A stretch of 32,584 nt of DNA from a virus: positions 1-32,584 of the IMG/VR virus record IMGVR_UViG_3300022074_000201. One strand, written 5' to 3'. Positions 8,775-16,370 of the stretch are shown here, in pieces. Made by a program: the position numbers and the translations under genes. How positions within the stretch are numbered: the stretch's first letter is position 1; each line of letters begins with the position of its first letter. The notes under the pieces are model-generated. The model searched no databases. It was not told the origin of the DNA and saw only the letters and a program-made list of their open reading frames with translations.

Positions 8775-9203
8775 TCACTTTTCTTCAATAATGTGTCCAA
8801 ATCTCAATTCCCTGATATAGTATGTGAAAGTGCTTGTTCTTTCTTTTCTTGACACATCTGATTCAACAACTGATGTGATCACATTGAAATTTGTAAGATT
8901 AAAGGGAACAGGTCTTGTCCTGACTATCTGCTTGACCTGATTGACAACACTGTTGATCTTCGATCTTGTGCCTGTATCAGAAGAAAACCTGTCCACAACA
9001 GACATACTGAATGAACCCCTGTCTTGAAAACTTTGCTTTGTTGAATCATCATTCAGATTGGTATTTCCAAACTGTATATGTGGATATGTTGCAGTTGCAG
9101 GCACTTCATCATAAACAGGAACAGGCGTTCCCGACAATGTCACATTGTTGTTCAATAGTGTGTAATATGCAACTTGCAATTCTGTGGTTGAATCTTTAGA
9201 CAT
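8775..9203 (-). CDS. Tail completion / tail-to-head joining protein (Tc1, gp17-like)
   Basis: A 142-residue protein with features of the DUF3168 / SPP1 gp17-like tail terminator family: an N-terminal helix (TTELQVAYYTLLNNN), a short PVPVYDEVPATATYPHIQFG loop region, then beta strands with SFSMSVVDRFSSDTGTRSKI and a helix of VNQVKQIVR type. Members form a hexameric ring that ends the tail tube and docks it to the connector. Position immediately before the tail tube fits this role. The gene overlaps the preceding virion gene by 8 bases, which suggests coupled translation. Sequence similarity is recognised by pattern only. Confidence 0.7.
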   Translation of the reverse strand: MSKDSTTELQVAYYTLLNNNVTLSGTPVPVYDEVPATATYPHIQFGNTNLNDDSTKQSFQDRGSFSMSVVDRFSSDTGTRSKINSVVNQVKQIVRTRPVPFNLTNFNVITSVVESDVSRKERTSTFTYYIRELRFGHIIEEK

Positions 9204-10092
9204 TTTCTACAAGGTAAAGTGTGAAATCAATTGTTGCAGGTGCATTCCCTGCCTTTAGTTTTGCAAAAAATATGATATCAGTTTCTTCTTCAAACTTCAA
9301 TGGTGAACTGAAATTGATTGACTGAACACCTTTTGCAGAACTAATTTCTGTGACCAATCTCATTGGATCGTATGGTGCAGTTGTGTTCAGAACCCCATTT
9401 CTTTCAAACAACAAAATTTCAGCTTCTTTGTCACTTTCAATTGATGATGTGATATCTGTCATAAAAGCACTGTACCCTGTTGGAACTGTGTATGCACCAA
9501 TCTGTGATTGTCCCCTTCCAAAGGTGTTGATTGCTATTTTTGACCACACATCACCACCACCTGTTTCCTGAATAGTCAATGTACCTGCATGACTTGGTGA
9601 AGCCTGATGTGCATATGTTCCTGATGTTGCCACCTGCCACCTGTACAATCTCAACAATGAATCAGGAAGTGCAACTGTATTTGTGCCATTTAGAGAAACT
9701 GTATTTGTAACAAAGACAAGATCTGATCCACTTATTGCAACACCCTGATATGTGATTGATCTTGCACCTGTCCCTGTTGATGTATCATTTGCATTGTCAG
9801 AAACAACTTCAAGTGAAGTGTTTGTTGTTGGTGTTCTGAAAAAACCTGATTCACAAATTGGTACAAAAGAACTACCCACTGAACTATTTCTTCCAAATTT
9901 ATGAATTGATGTATGATTTGGAACATCACCCTTTGATACCTGAACACCAAAGTCAAGTGTTTTTTTGTAGTAATCAACATGACTGTTGAATGTATAGTCA
10001 GCAACATTGATGTATGAATTGTCTTCCTTGATGACCCTTCCTGTGGTCTTGTGCATCTTGGCAATTCCATATGTGTTAAAACTATCAGCCAT
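9196..10092 (-). CDS. Virion structural protein of unknown role (about 298 aa)
   Basis: A beta-rich protein, MADSFNTYGIAKMHKTTGRV at its start, with many Ser/Thr/Gly strands and no membrane segment. I start it at the ATG 10092, which overlaps the previous stop by 8 bases; an in-frame ATG four codons upstream (10104) is also possible. It sits between the gp10-like neck protein and the tail terminator, so it should be part of the particle. I do not recognise a family: a neck appendage, decoration protein or head fibre are all possible. The segment VPTGYSAFMTDITSSIESDK followed by AEILLFERNGVLN recalls host-facing jelly-roll proteins, but this is an impression only. Confidence 0.6.
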   Translation of the reverse strand: MADSFNTYGIAKMHKTTGRVIKEDNSYINVADYTFNSHVDYYKKTLDFGVQVSKGDVPNHTSIHKFGRNSSVGSSFVPICESGFFRTPTTNTSLEVVSDNANDTSTGTGARSITYQGVAISGSDLVFVTNTVSLNGTNTVALPDSLLRLYRWQVATSGTYAHQASPSHAGTLTIQETGGGDVWSKIAINTFGRGQSQIGAYTVPTGYSAFMTDITSSIESDKEAEILLFERNGVLNTTAPYDPMRLVTEISSAKGVQSINFSSPLKFEEETDIIFFAKLKAGNAPATIDFTLYLVENV

Positions 10093-10612
10093 TTTTTGCA
10101 CCAAGTTCTTTTTTGATGTTCTTGATCAACTTTGGATATAATTTATTGAATGCAGGAAACAGGAATGGTTGTGCCTTGATCCCTTTGGTCAGTATATGCA
10201 AAACAAGGTAGTCAAGATCTTCTTCAGGAATGTTCTTGAATCTTCCCCAATTTTTGATTGATTCTTCTGCTTCTTTGAATCCACCTTTTGATTCACCACC
10301 TTCAAATTGCTTTGCATAGTCTTCAAGACCTGAAGGGATGTCCACTTTGCTTTTTGTACCAAATTCAACATATGGTGCATAATGTGTGTCAGCAACAACA
10401 ATTCTTTTCATTTCTTCATCCTTCTGTGTCTTGATGCTTCCTCTCAATACACTGTTCACACCTTTTGGTGCATTCAATTTTGCTTCAGATTCAACAAGAA
10501 GCGCATTGTCCTGAACAAGTCTGTCCACTTTCTTTTCAACTACTTGATTGTACAACTTAGAAACAGAAATGAATTTCTTGATTTCACTTTGTTTTAGTTT
10601 TGCAGTGATCAT
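10085..10612 (-). CDS. HK97 gp10-like neck / tail completion protein
   Basis: A 175-residue protein with the HK97 gp10 family layout: a long N-terminal helix (NQVVEKKVDRLVQDNALLVE) that ends in SEAKLNAPKGVNSVLRGSIK, then strands leading to HYAPYVEFGTKSK, and a C-terminal KAQPFLFPAFNKLYPKLI helix. The elements P-x-x-T/S-G-x-L-R-x-S-I, YAxYVEFGT and QPFLxPA are the family hallmarks and all are present in recognisable form. An insertion of roughly 50 residues between the FGT and QPF motifs (GLEDYAKQFEGG onward) is common in this group. The gene overlaps the head closure gene by 4 bases. Role: joins the head connector to the tail. Confidence 0.85.
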   Translation of the reverse strand: MITAKLKQSEIKKFISVSKLYNQVVEKKVDRLVQDNALLVESEAKLNAPKGVNSVLRGSIKTQKDEEMKRIVVADTHYAPYVEFGTKSKVDIPSGLEDYAKQFEGGESKGGFKEAEESIKNWGRFKNIPEEDLDYLVLHILTKGIKAQPFLFPAFNKLYPKLIKNIKKELGAKNG

Positions 10613-10983
10613 TGTGTGACCTCTTCAACTGCATACAGTTCAGTGTATGTGTGTTCCTCTCCTTTGTCCTTTGCATATTCAATGTTAAAAGTCCTTCCAT
10701 CATATACAATTCTTAGAAGAAAATCATATGTGGATCTGTCATATCCTGCACTGACAAAATCATCCCTATATCGTGTTATAATTTTATACTTGACACTTCC
10801 CTTCAGTCCACCAATTTCATACGCTTCACGACCTGATATGGCTTCTATTTTACCCCATACAGTTGCAAGATCATTCCAATCCTGTGTGTTTCCACCCATC
10901 CCATCCGATGTCAGTGAATAATATTGGACAGTGAACCTTTGTTTCATCATCCCAACATTGTATGATCTGTTTTTTGTCTTCAT
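10609..10983 (-). CDS. Head closure / head-tail joining protein (gp16-like, Hc1)
   Basis: A 124-residue protein with the SPP1 gp16 / Phage_H_T_join pattern: MMKQRFTVQYYSLTSDGMGG (usually ...RIxIQ...D..Gg), then W-x-x-LATVWGKIEAISGREAYE, and FxIxYxKDKGEEHTYTELYA near the end. These proteins form the stopper ring below the connector that keeps DNA in the filled head. It follows the gp6-like connector gene with a 3-base gap and overlaps the gp10-like gene by 4 bases, the standard neck gene order. Confidence 0.85.
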   Translation of the reverse strand: MKTKNRSYNVGMMKQRFTVQYYSLTSDGMGGNTQDWNDLATVWGKIEAISGREAYEIGGLKGSVKYKIITRYRDDFVSAGYDRSTYDFLLRIVYDGRTFNIEYAKDKGEEHTYTELYAVEEVTQ

Positions 10984-10986
10984 TCA

Positions 10987-11592
10987 TCACCCAAGTTTTG
11001 AATATCTTTTGAAGTGTTGCTTTGATCCATTTGGAAGTTCATTGACTGATCCATCAACAAGATCCTGTCTGTCTTCATAGGAAGAAAGAACTGCTTTTTT
11101 CAGACCAATAGTGATCCCATTTGGGATGCTTGTATATCCTGCAACATAAGTGACTTTCAATCTAATTCTTGCAAATGGATATTCACTGTCATAAATCTGA
11201 TTCATGACCAATGTATCACCTGTCAAGTAGTAGTCAGATCCTGAAGTCAGTGTTGTTTCTGATCCATCATCATCCACTGTCTTCACACTTGTGATGCTTT
11301 GAACAGGAAACAATGGAAGACCAACCCTTTTCCCAAAACTTTCAAATTCTGCAACAACTGATTTTTCAATCAACTGAAATGAATATGTTTGTTCAGTAAT
11401 ATCAATGACTTCTGCAACAAGATCAGCAATCAGGGAATCATCAGTTGATGTATCAACTTTCATCCATGCTTTTGCATCAGCAGTTGGCAATACATCTGTG
11501 GATGCATTTGTTCCTGTTTCTGTTGTAGTAACAGTCACAACACCATTCCGACCATAGTCAGGTGTAGAAAGTGAAGCCCTAAGAAATGCCAT
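10987..11592 (-). CDS. gp6-like head-tail connector protein (Ad1)
   Basis: A 201-residue protein with the gp6/gp15 connector pattern: ADAKAWMKVDTSTDDSLIAD with a following EVIDITEQTY helix, a central strand region (VGLPLFPVQSITSVKTVDDD), SDYYLTGDTL, then a RIRLKVTYVAGYTSIPNGIT stretch followed by a C-terminal helix GLKKAVLSSYEDR. The D-D-x-L-I-x-x-L-I-x-x-A, P-V-x-S-I and Y-x-A-G-Y-x-x-x-P motifs are the family signature. It forms the adaptor ring under the portal. The gene overlaps the preceding 95-aa gene by 14 bases. Confidence 0.9.
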   Translation of the reverse strand: MAFLRASLSTPDYGRNGVVTVTTTETGTNASTDVLPTADAKAWMKVDTSTDDSLIADLVAEVIDITEQTYSFQLIEKSVVAEFESFGKRVGLPLFPVQSITSVKTVDDDGSETTLTSGSDYYLTGDTLVMNQIYDSEYPFARIRLKVTYVAGYTSIPNGITIGLKKAVLSSYEDRQDLVDGSVNELPNGSKQHFKRYSKLG

Positions 11593-11866
11593 TGTTCAAT
11601 TCCTCAACAAGTTTTTCTGCTTTCGTTTTGGGTAATCTGTCAATGATTTGATTTCCCTTTTTCACATAGTACATTGTCTTTGTGTTGTTGTCCTTTTCCA
11701 TGTGATGCTTTGCAGTATTGGAATAAGGTCTTTTGTCTTCTTTTGAAACATACAACAAACCCCTTTCCAACATTGAATTCATTTCATTCTTTGGTGCAAC
11801 AAAAGGATCATCAATTTTGTATGGTGTTGATTTGTACCTGAAATTTTTTCTGCATCTGTACTTCAT
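11579..11866 (-). CDS. Small basic protein after the capsid gene (95 aa)
   Basis: I start this gene at the ATG 11866-11864 (MKYRCRKNFRYKSTPYKIDD). An upstream in-frame ATG at 11944 would translate through the tRNA-like hairpin into an atypical hydrophobic leader, so it is unlikely. The protein is basic at its start, has no membrane segment and includes KTMYYVKKGNQIIDRLPKTK. Small proteins at this place in HK97-like genomes are often capsid-associated or connector helpers, sometimes with a Rho-N-like fold, but no family is evident here. It overlaps the connector gene by 14 bases. Confidence 0.65.
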   Translation of the reverse strand: MKYRCRKNFRYKSTPYKIDDPFVAPKNEMNSMLERGLLYVSKEDKRPYSNTAKHHMEKDNNTKTMYYVKKGNQIIDRLPKTKAEKLVEELNNGIS

Positions 11867-11893
11867 GATCAATGTATTTGTTTGTAAGAAAAG

Positions 11894-11937
11894 AAGGATG
11901 GCAGGGAATCGAACCCTGCCAAGTTCCAAACATCCTT
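11894..11937 (-). ncRNA. tRNA-like minihelix (acceptor plus T-arm) after the capsid gene
   Basis: Read on the minus strand, 11937-11894 starts with AAGGAT, has a 10-11-base bulge, then a 7-bp stem GGCAGGG/CCCTGCC closing the loop TTCGATT, and ends with ATCCTT, which pairs with the start. The loop matches the tRNA T-loop consensus TTCRANY exactly, and the coaxial stack (7 + 6 bp) matches the length of an acceptor plus T-arm. D-arm and anticodon arm are absent, so it is not a decodable tRNA. It fills the 80-base gap between the capsid stop (11947) and the next start. A U-rich tail (CTTCTTTTCTT) follows, so a partial terminator is an alternative. The RNase P substrate idea is inference. Confidence 0.45.
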
Positions 11938-11946
11938 GTGGCAATC

Positions 11947-13176
11947 TTATGAATTACCTGCGTTCTGTATAGCAGTTGTAAAGTTTCCAAATGCACCTGC
12001 ATTAGGCAAGTAAGTTGGAAGTGCTAAACGACCACTGATCTGTACAGTCACAAGATCTTTGACAACATTGTCCTGATCTTGCTCATAAAAACGAACCTGC
12101 ATTGATTCACGATCAAATAAGGTTGTCAACTGTGCGAAGTCAGCAATCAAGAAGTCATCAGCATCACCATCAGTGTCATTTATTGCATTGGTTGCAATAA
12201 TAGGAACACCACGAACAATTGGGCTTCTTGTACCAAACACAACATCATTTGGGAAGATGTAGCGACCATCAGCATCTTTTCGTCTGATCATTTCATAAAA
12301 ACGACCAATTCCCATCATGATTGCAGATGGTCGATAGTTTCTATTTTCGATCTGCTTGATAGCTTCAAGAATTACATCATGTTCCTGTGCATCTGCATCA
12401 CCTGTGTACAGGTCAAGTGCATAGTCAGTTGAAGTCACAGTCAGTCCATAAGTACTGTCATAAAGAAGATAAGAATCTTCCTCTTTCATGTACTTTTCCA
12501 TTCCACGAAGTGAAATGTGACTTGCAAGACCCGCAGTGTCATTCAGTGCTTCTTTAGAAACTCTGAAGTGTGCAGAAATCTTTTCAACAACAGCATCAGT
12601 TGCAGTCAAGTCAAAGTCATTCTGTCCTGATGCATCACCTTCAGCAGTCACACCTGTATTGTCAGTGAAGTTGCTTTCTTTGATATATCGGATTTTGTCA
12701 CTGTTGGTTGTTCCTGTTGGTAAGAATTGACGAACATGAACCTTTCGTTCTGCATCGTATTTCATACCTGCAACATAGTCAGCAGGCACAACATCACCTG
12801 TGTATGCATCTGCTTCAGTGATGACTGCTTTGGTATTCATTGTGAAACCTGAAGTCTGACCTGCTTTGAAAGCCTCGATCATGTCTTGTGTTCCTTTTGA
12901 TTCCAATGCTTCTTGCATTTTAGAACGGAATGATCCACCATTGCTTCCTGCACCCATTCGGTTTGCAGATTTTTCAATTGCTTCAATTCGTTCTTTTTGG
13001 CTTGAAATCATAGATTCTATGTTCTTGATTTCATTTTTGGTGGCTTCATCAGCAACACCTGCACTTTTAACTTCTTCCTGAAGTTTTTCATATCGGCTTT
13101 CCAAATCAGATTTCAAGCCATCCATGTGACCTTTCACCGATTCAAGACCTTCTGATAACGTTTTTTCTAAGTCCAT
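11947..13176 (-). CDS. HK97-type major capsid protein
   Basis: A 409-residue protein with the HK97 layout. Residues 1-~75 form a charged coiled coil (delta/scaffold domain, EGLESVKGHMDGLKSDLESR), then a Gly/Asn-rich linker near 75-82 and the capsid fold from ~110 on. Typical segments are VVPADYVAGM, ISAHFRVSKEALND, MMGIGRFYEMIRRKD and FPNDVVFGTRSPIVRGVPII, with DFLIADFAQLTTLFDRESMQ toward the end. The delta domain should be removed by the protease encoded just upstream, with which it overlaps by 10 bases. Arginine is mostly CGT/CGA here, while neighbouring genes prefer AGA/AGG; such codon choice is common for the most abundant protein. A tRNA-like hairpin follows the stop. Confidence 0.95.
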   Translation of the reverse strand: MDLEKTLSEGLESVKGHMDGLKSDLESRYEKLQEEVKSAGVADEATKNEIKNIESMISSQKERIEAIEKSANRMGAGSNGGSFRSKMQEALESKGTQDMIEAFKAGQTSGFTMNTKAVITEADAYTGDVVPADYVAGMKYDAERKVHVRQFLPTGTTNSDKIRYIKESNFTDNTGVTAEGDASGQNDFDLTATDAVVEKISAHFRVSKEALNDTAGLASHISLRGMEKYMKEEDSYLLYDSTYGLTVTSTDYALDLYTGDADAQEHDVILEAIKQIENRNYRPSAIMMGIGRFYEMIRRKDADGRYIFPNDVVFGTRSPIVRGVPIIATNAINDTDGDADDFLIADFAQLTTLFDRESMQVRFYEQDQDNVVKDLVTVQISGRLALPTYLPNAGAFGNFTTAIQNAGNS

Positions 13177-14732
13177 TTTTCAAATGATTTTTGGATTGAT
13201 ATTTTATTGTTGAATTGTTCAAACATCTTTTGGATCATATCGGCTTCATTTTCCAAAGTGATACTGTCTTGAATCGGCTTTGCATCCTGAAGTGATTTTC
13301 TGAATGTTTCTTCAAGGTGTTTGATTTGTTTTTCAATAAGCAAGAAAGTGTCATCTGTATAGTCACCTTCATACCATGCTTTTGAAAGTCTTTTGTATTG
13401 ATCAACTGCATCTTTGTGGCTTCCCTTAGCCATTCCACCAAGTGCCATTTCATTTGCACCCCATGTCACTGTTGATCCTTCCCACATCTTACATTCTTTG
13501 ACAATGTAGCAATCATCATTGTTTGAATATTCTCTTTGAACAAAGTTGATGCCAACACTGTGTTCTTTCAAGACACCATCTCTGTACAACTTTAGAACAT
13601 CAGTTCCAAGTTCAGTGTCTGTGATCATCGTCTTGAAATAAAGTCCTTTTTCATCTTCCATCAAAGTCATTGGTTTTCCAAGAACCATCAATGGATCATG
13701 TTGATACAAGTGCATGATTCTATTTTTTCCACCTGCACCATTTTCTTCAATAGTCTTTTTGAATGCACCCTTGATCAGAACATCACCATCAGAATCTTTG
13801 AAATCAAAGACACTGAAATATCCTTCAACAAGTCTTCTGTCAATGTCAACATCCTTAATGGATGAAGATGAATTTTTTAATACATATGGTAAGTCCATAG
13901 ATTTTCCCTGTCTTTGTTCTTCAAGTTCAATGTTTCTTTCATGACTACTGCAAGCCATGAAAAATGTTTCACCATCCATTGTGTGTGTATGTGTTCCTGT
14001 ACAACCTAAGAAATCAGCATATTCTTCTGCTTCTTCTCTAGTTCTAAAATAAGACAATTGTTCATTCTTTTCTTCATCATAATCATATGACTTTGATGAT
14101 TGTGGATGACCTTTAGGAAGAAGATCTGTGTCATGTTTCCCTGATTTGAACTTGCCATTTCTCAAACAGTACAAAAAACTGTTGACTCTGCCCATTGCCC
14201 ACTGATTTGCAGATGTCACATTTGGTCTGACTGATTGTGGATTTGTTCTGTATGCACCAAGACCTCTGTCATAAACCTTTTTCAGTGTGGTGGCAGTTGT
14301 TCTTTTTGAAGCAACATCACCAACATCATCATTGTGTTCTTTTGCTTTTTCTCTTAGTGTGTCAATCAATGCTTTCAGTTCTTTAACTGATCCACAATCA
14401 CAGTCATCACAGTCAGGACACATTGATTTCTCCTCATCAATTTGTTTTGATTTTCTTATTGCCCAATCAACACCTTCTGTGCCACCCCATGCATCCCATG
14501 CAACACCACCACATCCTTCATCATATGGAACATCCTTGTTCTGTCTGTGCCTGTTGAATTGTGCCATTCTTTTCACAACATCTGCTGATAATGCTTCACC
14601 ACTTGCAAGTTGTCTTGCTCTTGCAAAACCAACTTTTGTCAGGCAGTTTCTTGGATTCCCTGATTCCTCAAGGTACTTCAATGCCCTTCTTGCGTTTGAT
14701 GATGCTTTTTTTGGATAATCTTTGTATGTCAT
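13167..14732 (-). CDS. Composite prohead protease (521 aa)
   Basis: The C-terminal half carries an HK97 prohead protease (S78 type): DRRLVEGYFSVFDFKDSDGD at ~298-317, the likely catalytic His345 in YQHDP and Ser392 in EHSVGI. It matures the capsid by removing the delta domain. The N-terminal ~200 residues hold another domain often seen in phage head genes: NCLTKVGFARARQLASGEAL, RMAQFNRH (residue ~55-62), VAWDAWGGTEG (77-87), then after a Cys-rich linker (CPDCDDCDCGS) the block DRGLGAYRTNP...WAMGRVNSFL. A GCTGTHTH...FFMACSSHE block follows near 243-265. The usual stand-alone protease is about 200 residues, so this is more than twice as long. It has its own promoter upstream and overlaps the capsid gene. 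Confidence 0.88.
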   Translation of the reverse strand: MTYKDYPKKASSNARRALKYLEESGNPRNCLTKVGFARARQLASGEALSADVVKRMAQFNRHRQNKDVPYDEGCGGVAWDAWGGTEGVDWAIRKSKQIDEEKSMCPDCDDCDCGSVKELKALIDTLREKAKEHNDDVGDVASKRTTATTLKKVYDRGLGAYRTNPQSVRPNVTSANQWAMGRVNSFLYCLRNGKFKSGKHDTDLLPKGHPQSSKSYDYDEEKNEQLSYFRTREEAEEYADFLGCTGTHTHTMDGETFFMACSSHERNIELEEQRQGKSMDLPYVLKNSSSSIKDVDIDRRLVEGYFSVFDFKDSDGDVLIKGAFKKTIEENGAGGKNRIMHLYQHDPLMVLGKPMTLMEDEKGLYFKTMITDTELGTDVLKLYRDGVLKEHSVGINFVQREYSNNDDCYIVKECKMWEGSTVTWGANEMALGGMAKGSHKDAVDQYKRLSKAWYEGDYTDDTFLLIEKQIKHLEETFRKSLQDAKPIQDSITLENEADMIQKMFEQFNNKISIQKSFEKWT

Positions 14733-14751
14733 TGATCAATAAGTTTGTTGA

Positions 14752-14780
14752 AATGTAGCAACATTTGAATTCTTTTACAA
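14752..14780 (-). promoter_or_regulatory. Promoter of the protease-capsid-tail operon
   Basis: Minus-strand TTGTAA (14780-14775), a 17-base spacer and TACATT (14757-14752), followed by TC. This has the same spacing as the other promoters of this genome. Transcription would begin near 14745, only ~13 bases before the protease ATG at 14732. It lies in the only large gap of the virion genes and would let the capsid operon be made separately from the portal operon. Confidence 0.6.
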
Positions 14781-14823
14781 TTTTTTGCATTTTAATTCGA
14801 TCAAATCATTTAAAATCAATGAT

Positions 14824-14985
14824 ATGAATGCAAAAATCAATTTTTCAGAACTTTTTGAAAGGGTTTCACAACAATTGGAAAACAATTGGTATGTTGAAAA
14901 ATCAGATATCATGATACTGTTGATGATGGCAATGTCTTATCATACTTCAGGTCATAAATCTGATTTGCAATATGATTCTGATTGA
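14824..14985 (+). CDS. Possible small plus-strand gene opposite the late operon (53 aa)
   Basis: An ORF on the strand opposite to all neighbouring genes, MNAKINFSELFERVSQQLEN at its start and ending LQYDSD. An in-frame ATG further upstream (14785) would extend it. It begins in the non-coding gap between the protease and the third glycosyltransferase, and its last ~77 bases overlap the end of the latter. The predicted protein has an amphipathic first half and a Met-rich middle (IMILLMMAMSYH), with sensible composition. I see no convincing plus-strand promoter: TTGAAT and CATTTT sit 17 bases apart upstream, a weak match. It could be a real orphan or a chance ORF. Confidence 0.3.
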   Translation: MNAKINFSELFERVSQQLENNWYVEKSDIMILLMMAMSYHTSGHKSDLQYDSD

Positions 14986-15598
14986 CACAATTTTTTGATT
15001 CCATCCTGTGAATTGACTGAAGCACATTTGTTGCAGTCATTTTCAACCAAAAGATCTTGTGTTCTGCACAAATGATCCTGACACCCTTTTTTGCTATTTC
15101 CAAAGAAGCCATCAGATCAGACATCCTAAAATATTTCCATTCCTTTGGATCAAACTTGATTGTATCTGTATGAAATGCACTGACACCTGTTCCACAAACA
15201 TCAATTTCAAAATCACCATTCACATCTCTTAGACATTGATATGATATATGTCCTGAATAGTAGTTCAGATCCAATCCTCTTAATTTTCTTCCATGAAAGG
15301 TGATCCATGTTTTTGGATATTTCTTCATGTACCATTTGATCTTGTCAACATAGTCAGGTGGATAGATAATGTCATCATCACATGAAAGATAGATTCCCTT
15401 ACTTTCAGGAAGCCAAAAGAACTTTCCATTGTCAGTCATGTCTTCACCTGTTGTGACCTGAACCTTTGGATGATCAATCTTTGGTTCATAGTCATTTGCA
15501 TAGATCCTAACAAGATCCACTTGATCAACAAGTGAATCAACAACCTTCATCAGTTCCAATCCCCTTGCTTTGATAGTTGCTAAGTTTGCAGTGATCAT
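14909..15598 (-). CDS. Glycosyltransferase-like protein 3 (229 aa)
   Basis: A GT-A-type fold is suggested by the N-terminal MITANLATIKARGLELMKVV opening, in place of the usual AT...R...L...V pattern, and by YLSCDDDIIYPPDYVDKIKW, where Asp74-76 form a DDD/DxD metal- and nucleotide-sugar-binding motif. GTGVSAFHTDTIKFDPKEW is a typical acceptor-side element of such enzymes, followed by a D-L-x-x-S-L-E-I-A-K-K-G segment near residue 165. It is the third glycosyltransferase in a run of four genes between MuF and the protease, and it overlaps the preceding membrane protein gene by 4 bases. The predicted role is transfer of a sugar to a virion or host-surface acceptor; the substrate cannot be read. 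Confidence 0.7.
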   Translation of the reverse strand: MITANLATIKARGLELMKVVDSLVDQVDLVRIYANDYEPKIDHPKVQVTTGEDMTDNGKFFWLPESKGIYLSCDDDIIYPPDYVDKIKWYMKKYPKTWITFHGRKLRGLDLNYYSGHISYQCLRDVNGDFEIDVCGTGVSAFHTDTIKFDPKEWKYFRMSDLMASLEIAKKGVRIICAEHKIFWLKMTATNVLQSIHRMESKNCVNQNHIANQIYDLKYDKTLPSSTVS

Positions 15599-15777
15599 TT
15601 GTTTGTGTCTTGAAATAGTGATTCAATTTGATCTTGAACATACATCACCATGTCTGATCTGTATGAAACAAAAAGAAGGACAAGGATGACTGCAATTTGC
15701 CAATCATAAAAAATTGCCCAAATAATTGATGATAAAAATGTGATCATTCCAAGCCTGTTTGATGTTGCTTTTGTCAT
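15595..15777 (-). CDS. Small membrane protein between glycosyltransferases (60 aa)
   Basis: Two adjacent hydrophobic segments (LGMITFLSSIIWAIFY and WQIAVILVLLFVSY) separated by the short turn D-W, with a polar C-terminal helix MVMYVQDQIESLFQDTNK. The topology is a small hairpin membrane protein. It overlaps both neighbours by 4 bases, which indicates coupled translation with two glycosyltransferases. It may anchor these enzymes at the membrane or act in lysis; the main lysis genes lie some 3 kb upstream, so the first option seems more likely by context only. Confidence 0.65.
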   Translation of the reverse strand: MTKATSNRLGMITFLSSIIWAIFYDWQIAVILVLLFVSYRSDMVMYVQDQIESLFQDTNK

Positions 15778-16370
15778 TTGTATCTGTTTCTTATTTCTTT
15801 GATTGCCTTGATTCTTTTCTTCCTGTATTCTTCTGTCTTTGCAAATGATTTCTGTTCTTCATGAATTCTGTGTACATACACAAATTCATTGACATATCCA
15901 ATTTTTGCACCATGCTTCAACAGGTTCATGTGATAGTCAAGTTCTTCACCTGTCCAAAGTGATTCATCCCACTGAACTTTTTCATGAAAATCAGTTCTGT
16001 ACATTCCTGTCCCACCAAATACATGATTCTTTTCAACAAGATCCTGAACATTTGGCTTTCTGTTTTCAGGTATTCTTGAAGATGCAACAACTGATCCATA
16101 CACAATGCCATTGCCATGAATGAAATCATTGTCTTTCATTGCCTTCATTCTTAGTTCAACAGAATCAACAGGAAGAATATCATCATCACAAAGATACACC
16201 CAAAAGTCAGTGGTACATTTTTCAATTGCCCTGTTCAGATTGTACCCAACACTGTTGTCTGATTGACTTAGTATCAAACCACATTCAACAGTCTGTTCAT
16301 GAACTGATTCAATTGCTTTTTCAAGAAAACCCCTGTCTTTGACATATGGAATAATGACTGTACAATTCAT
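15774..16370 (-). CDS. Family 2-type glycosyltransferase (198 aa)
   Basis: Clear GT2 pattern: MNCTVIIPYVKDRGFLEKAI, ESVHEQTVECGLILSQSDNS (the usual S...Q....E.i...d.s), a GYNLNRAIEKCTTDFWVYLC strand, and CDDDILPVDSVELRM with Asp62-64 as the metal-binding motif. GGTGMYRTDF and the following WDESLWTGEELDYHMNLLKH form the acceptor-side ED-x-x-x-xxR-like element. The protein is shorter than typical cellular GT2 enzymes and lacks membrane segments, as is usual for phage versions. It overlaps the neighbouring genes by 4 bases on both sides. The target is unknown: capsid, tail or host glycans are possible. Confidence 0.82.
   Translation of the reverse strand: MNCTVIIPYVKDRGFLEKAIESVHEQTVECGLILSQSDNSVGYNLNRAIEKCTTDFWVYLCDDDILPVDSVELRMKAMKDNDFIHGNGIVYGSVVASSRIPENRKPNVQDLVEKNHVFGGTGMYRTDFHEKVQWDESLWTGEELDYHMNLLKHGAKIGYVNEFVYVHRIHEEQKSFAKTEEYRKKRIKAIKEIRNRYK

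Noticed and set aside
11894-11937. A complete tRNA gene
   Set aside because: Only acceptor and T-arm pairings are present; there is no room for D-arm and anticodon arm between them, and no matching 5' half lies upstream.
11867-11944. Upstream extension of the 95-aa gene to the ATG at 11944
   Set aside because: The extension would translate the tRNA-like hairpin into a hydrophobic peptide unlike the rest of the protein, while a good ATG at 11866 follows an A-rich leader.
14287-14718. 143-codon plus-strand ORF opposite the protease gene
   Set aside because: The sense-strand protease has conserved domains along the whole stretch; the antisense ORF has no start signal.
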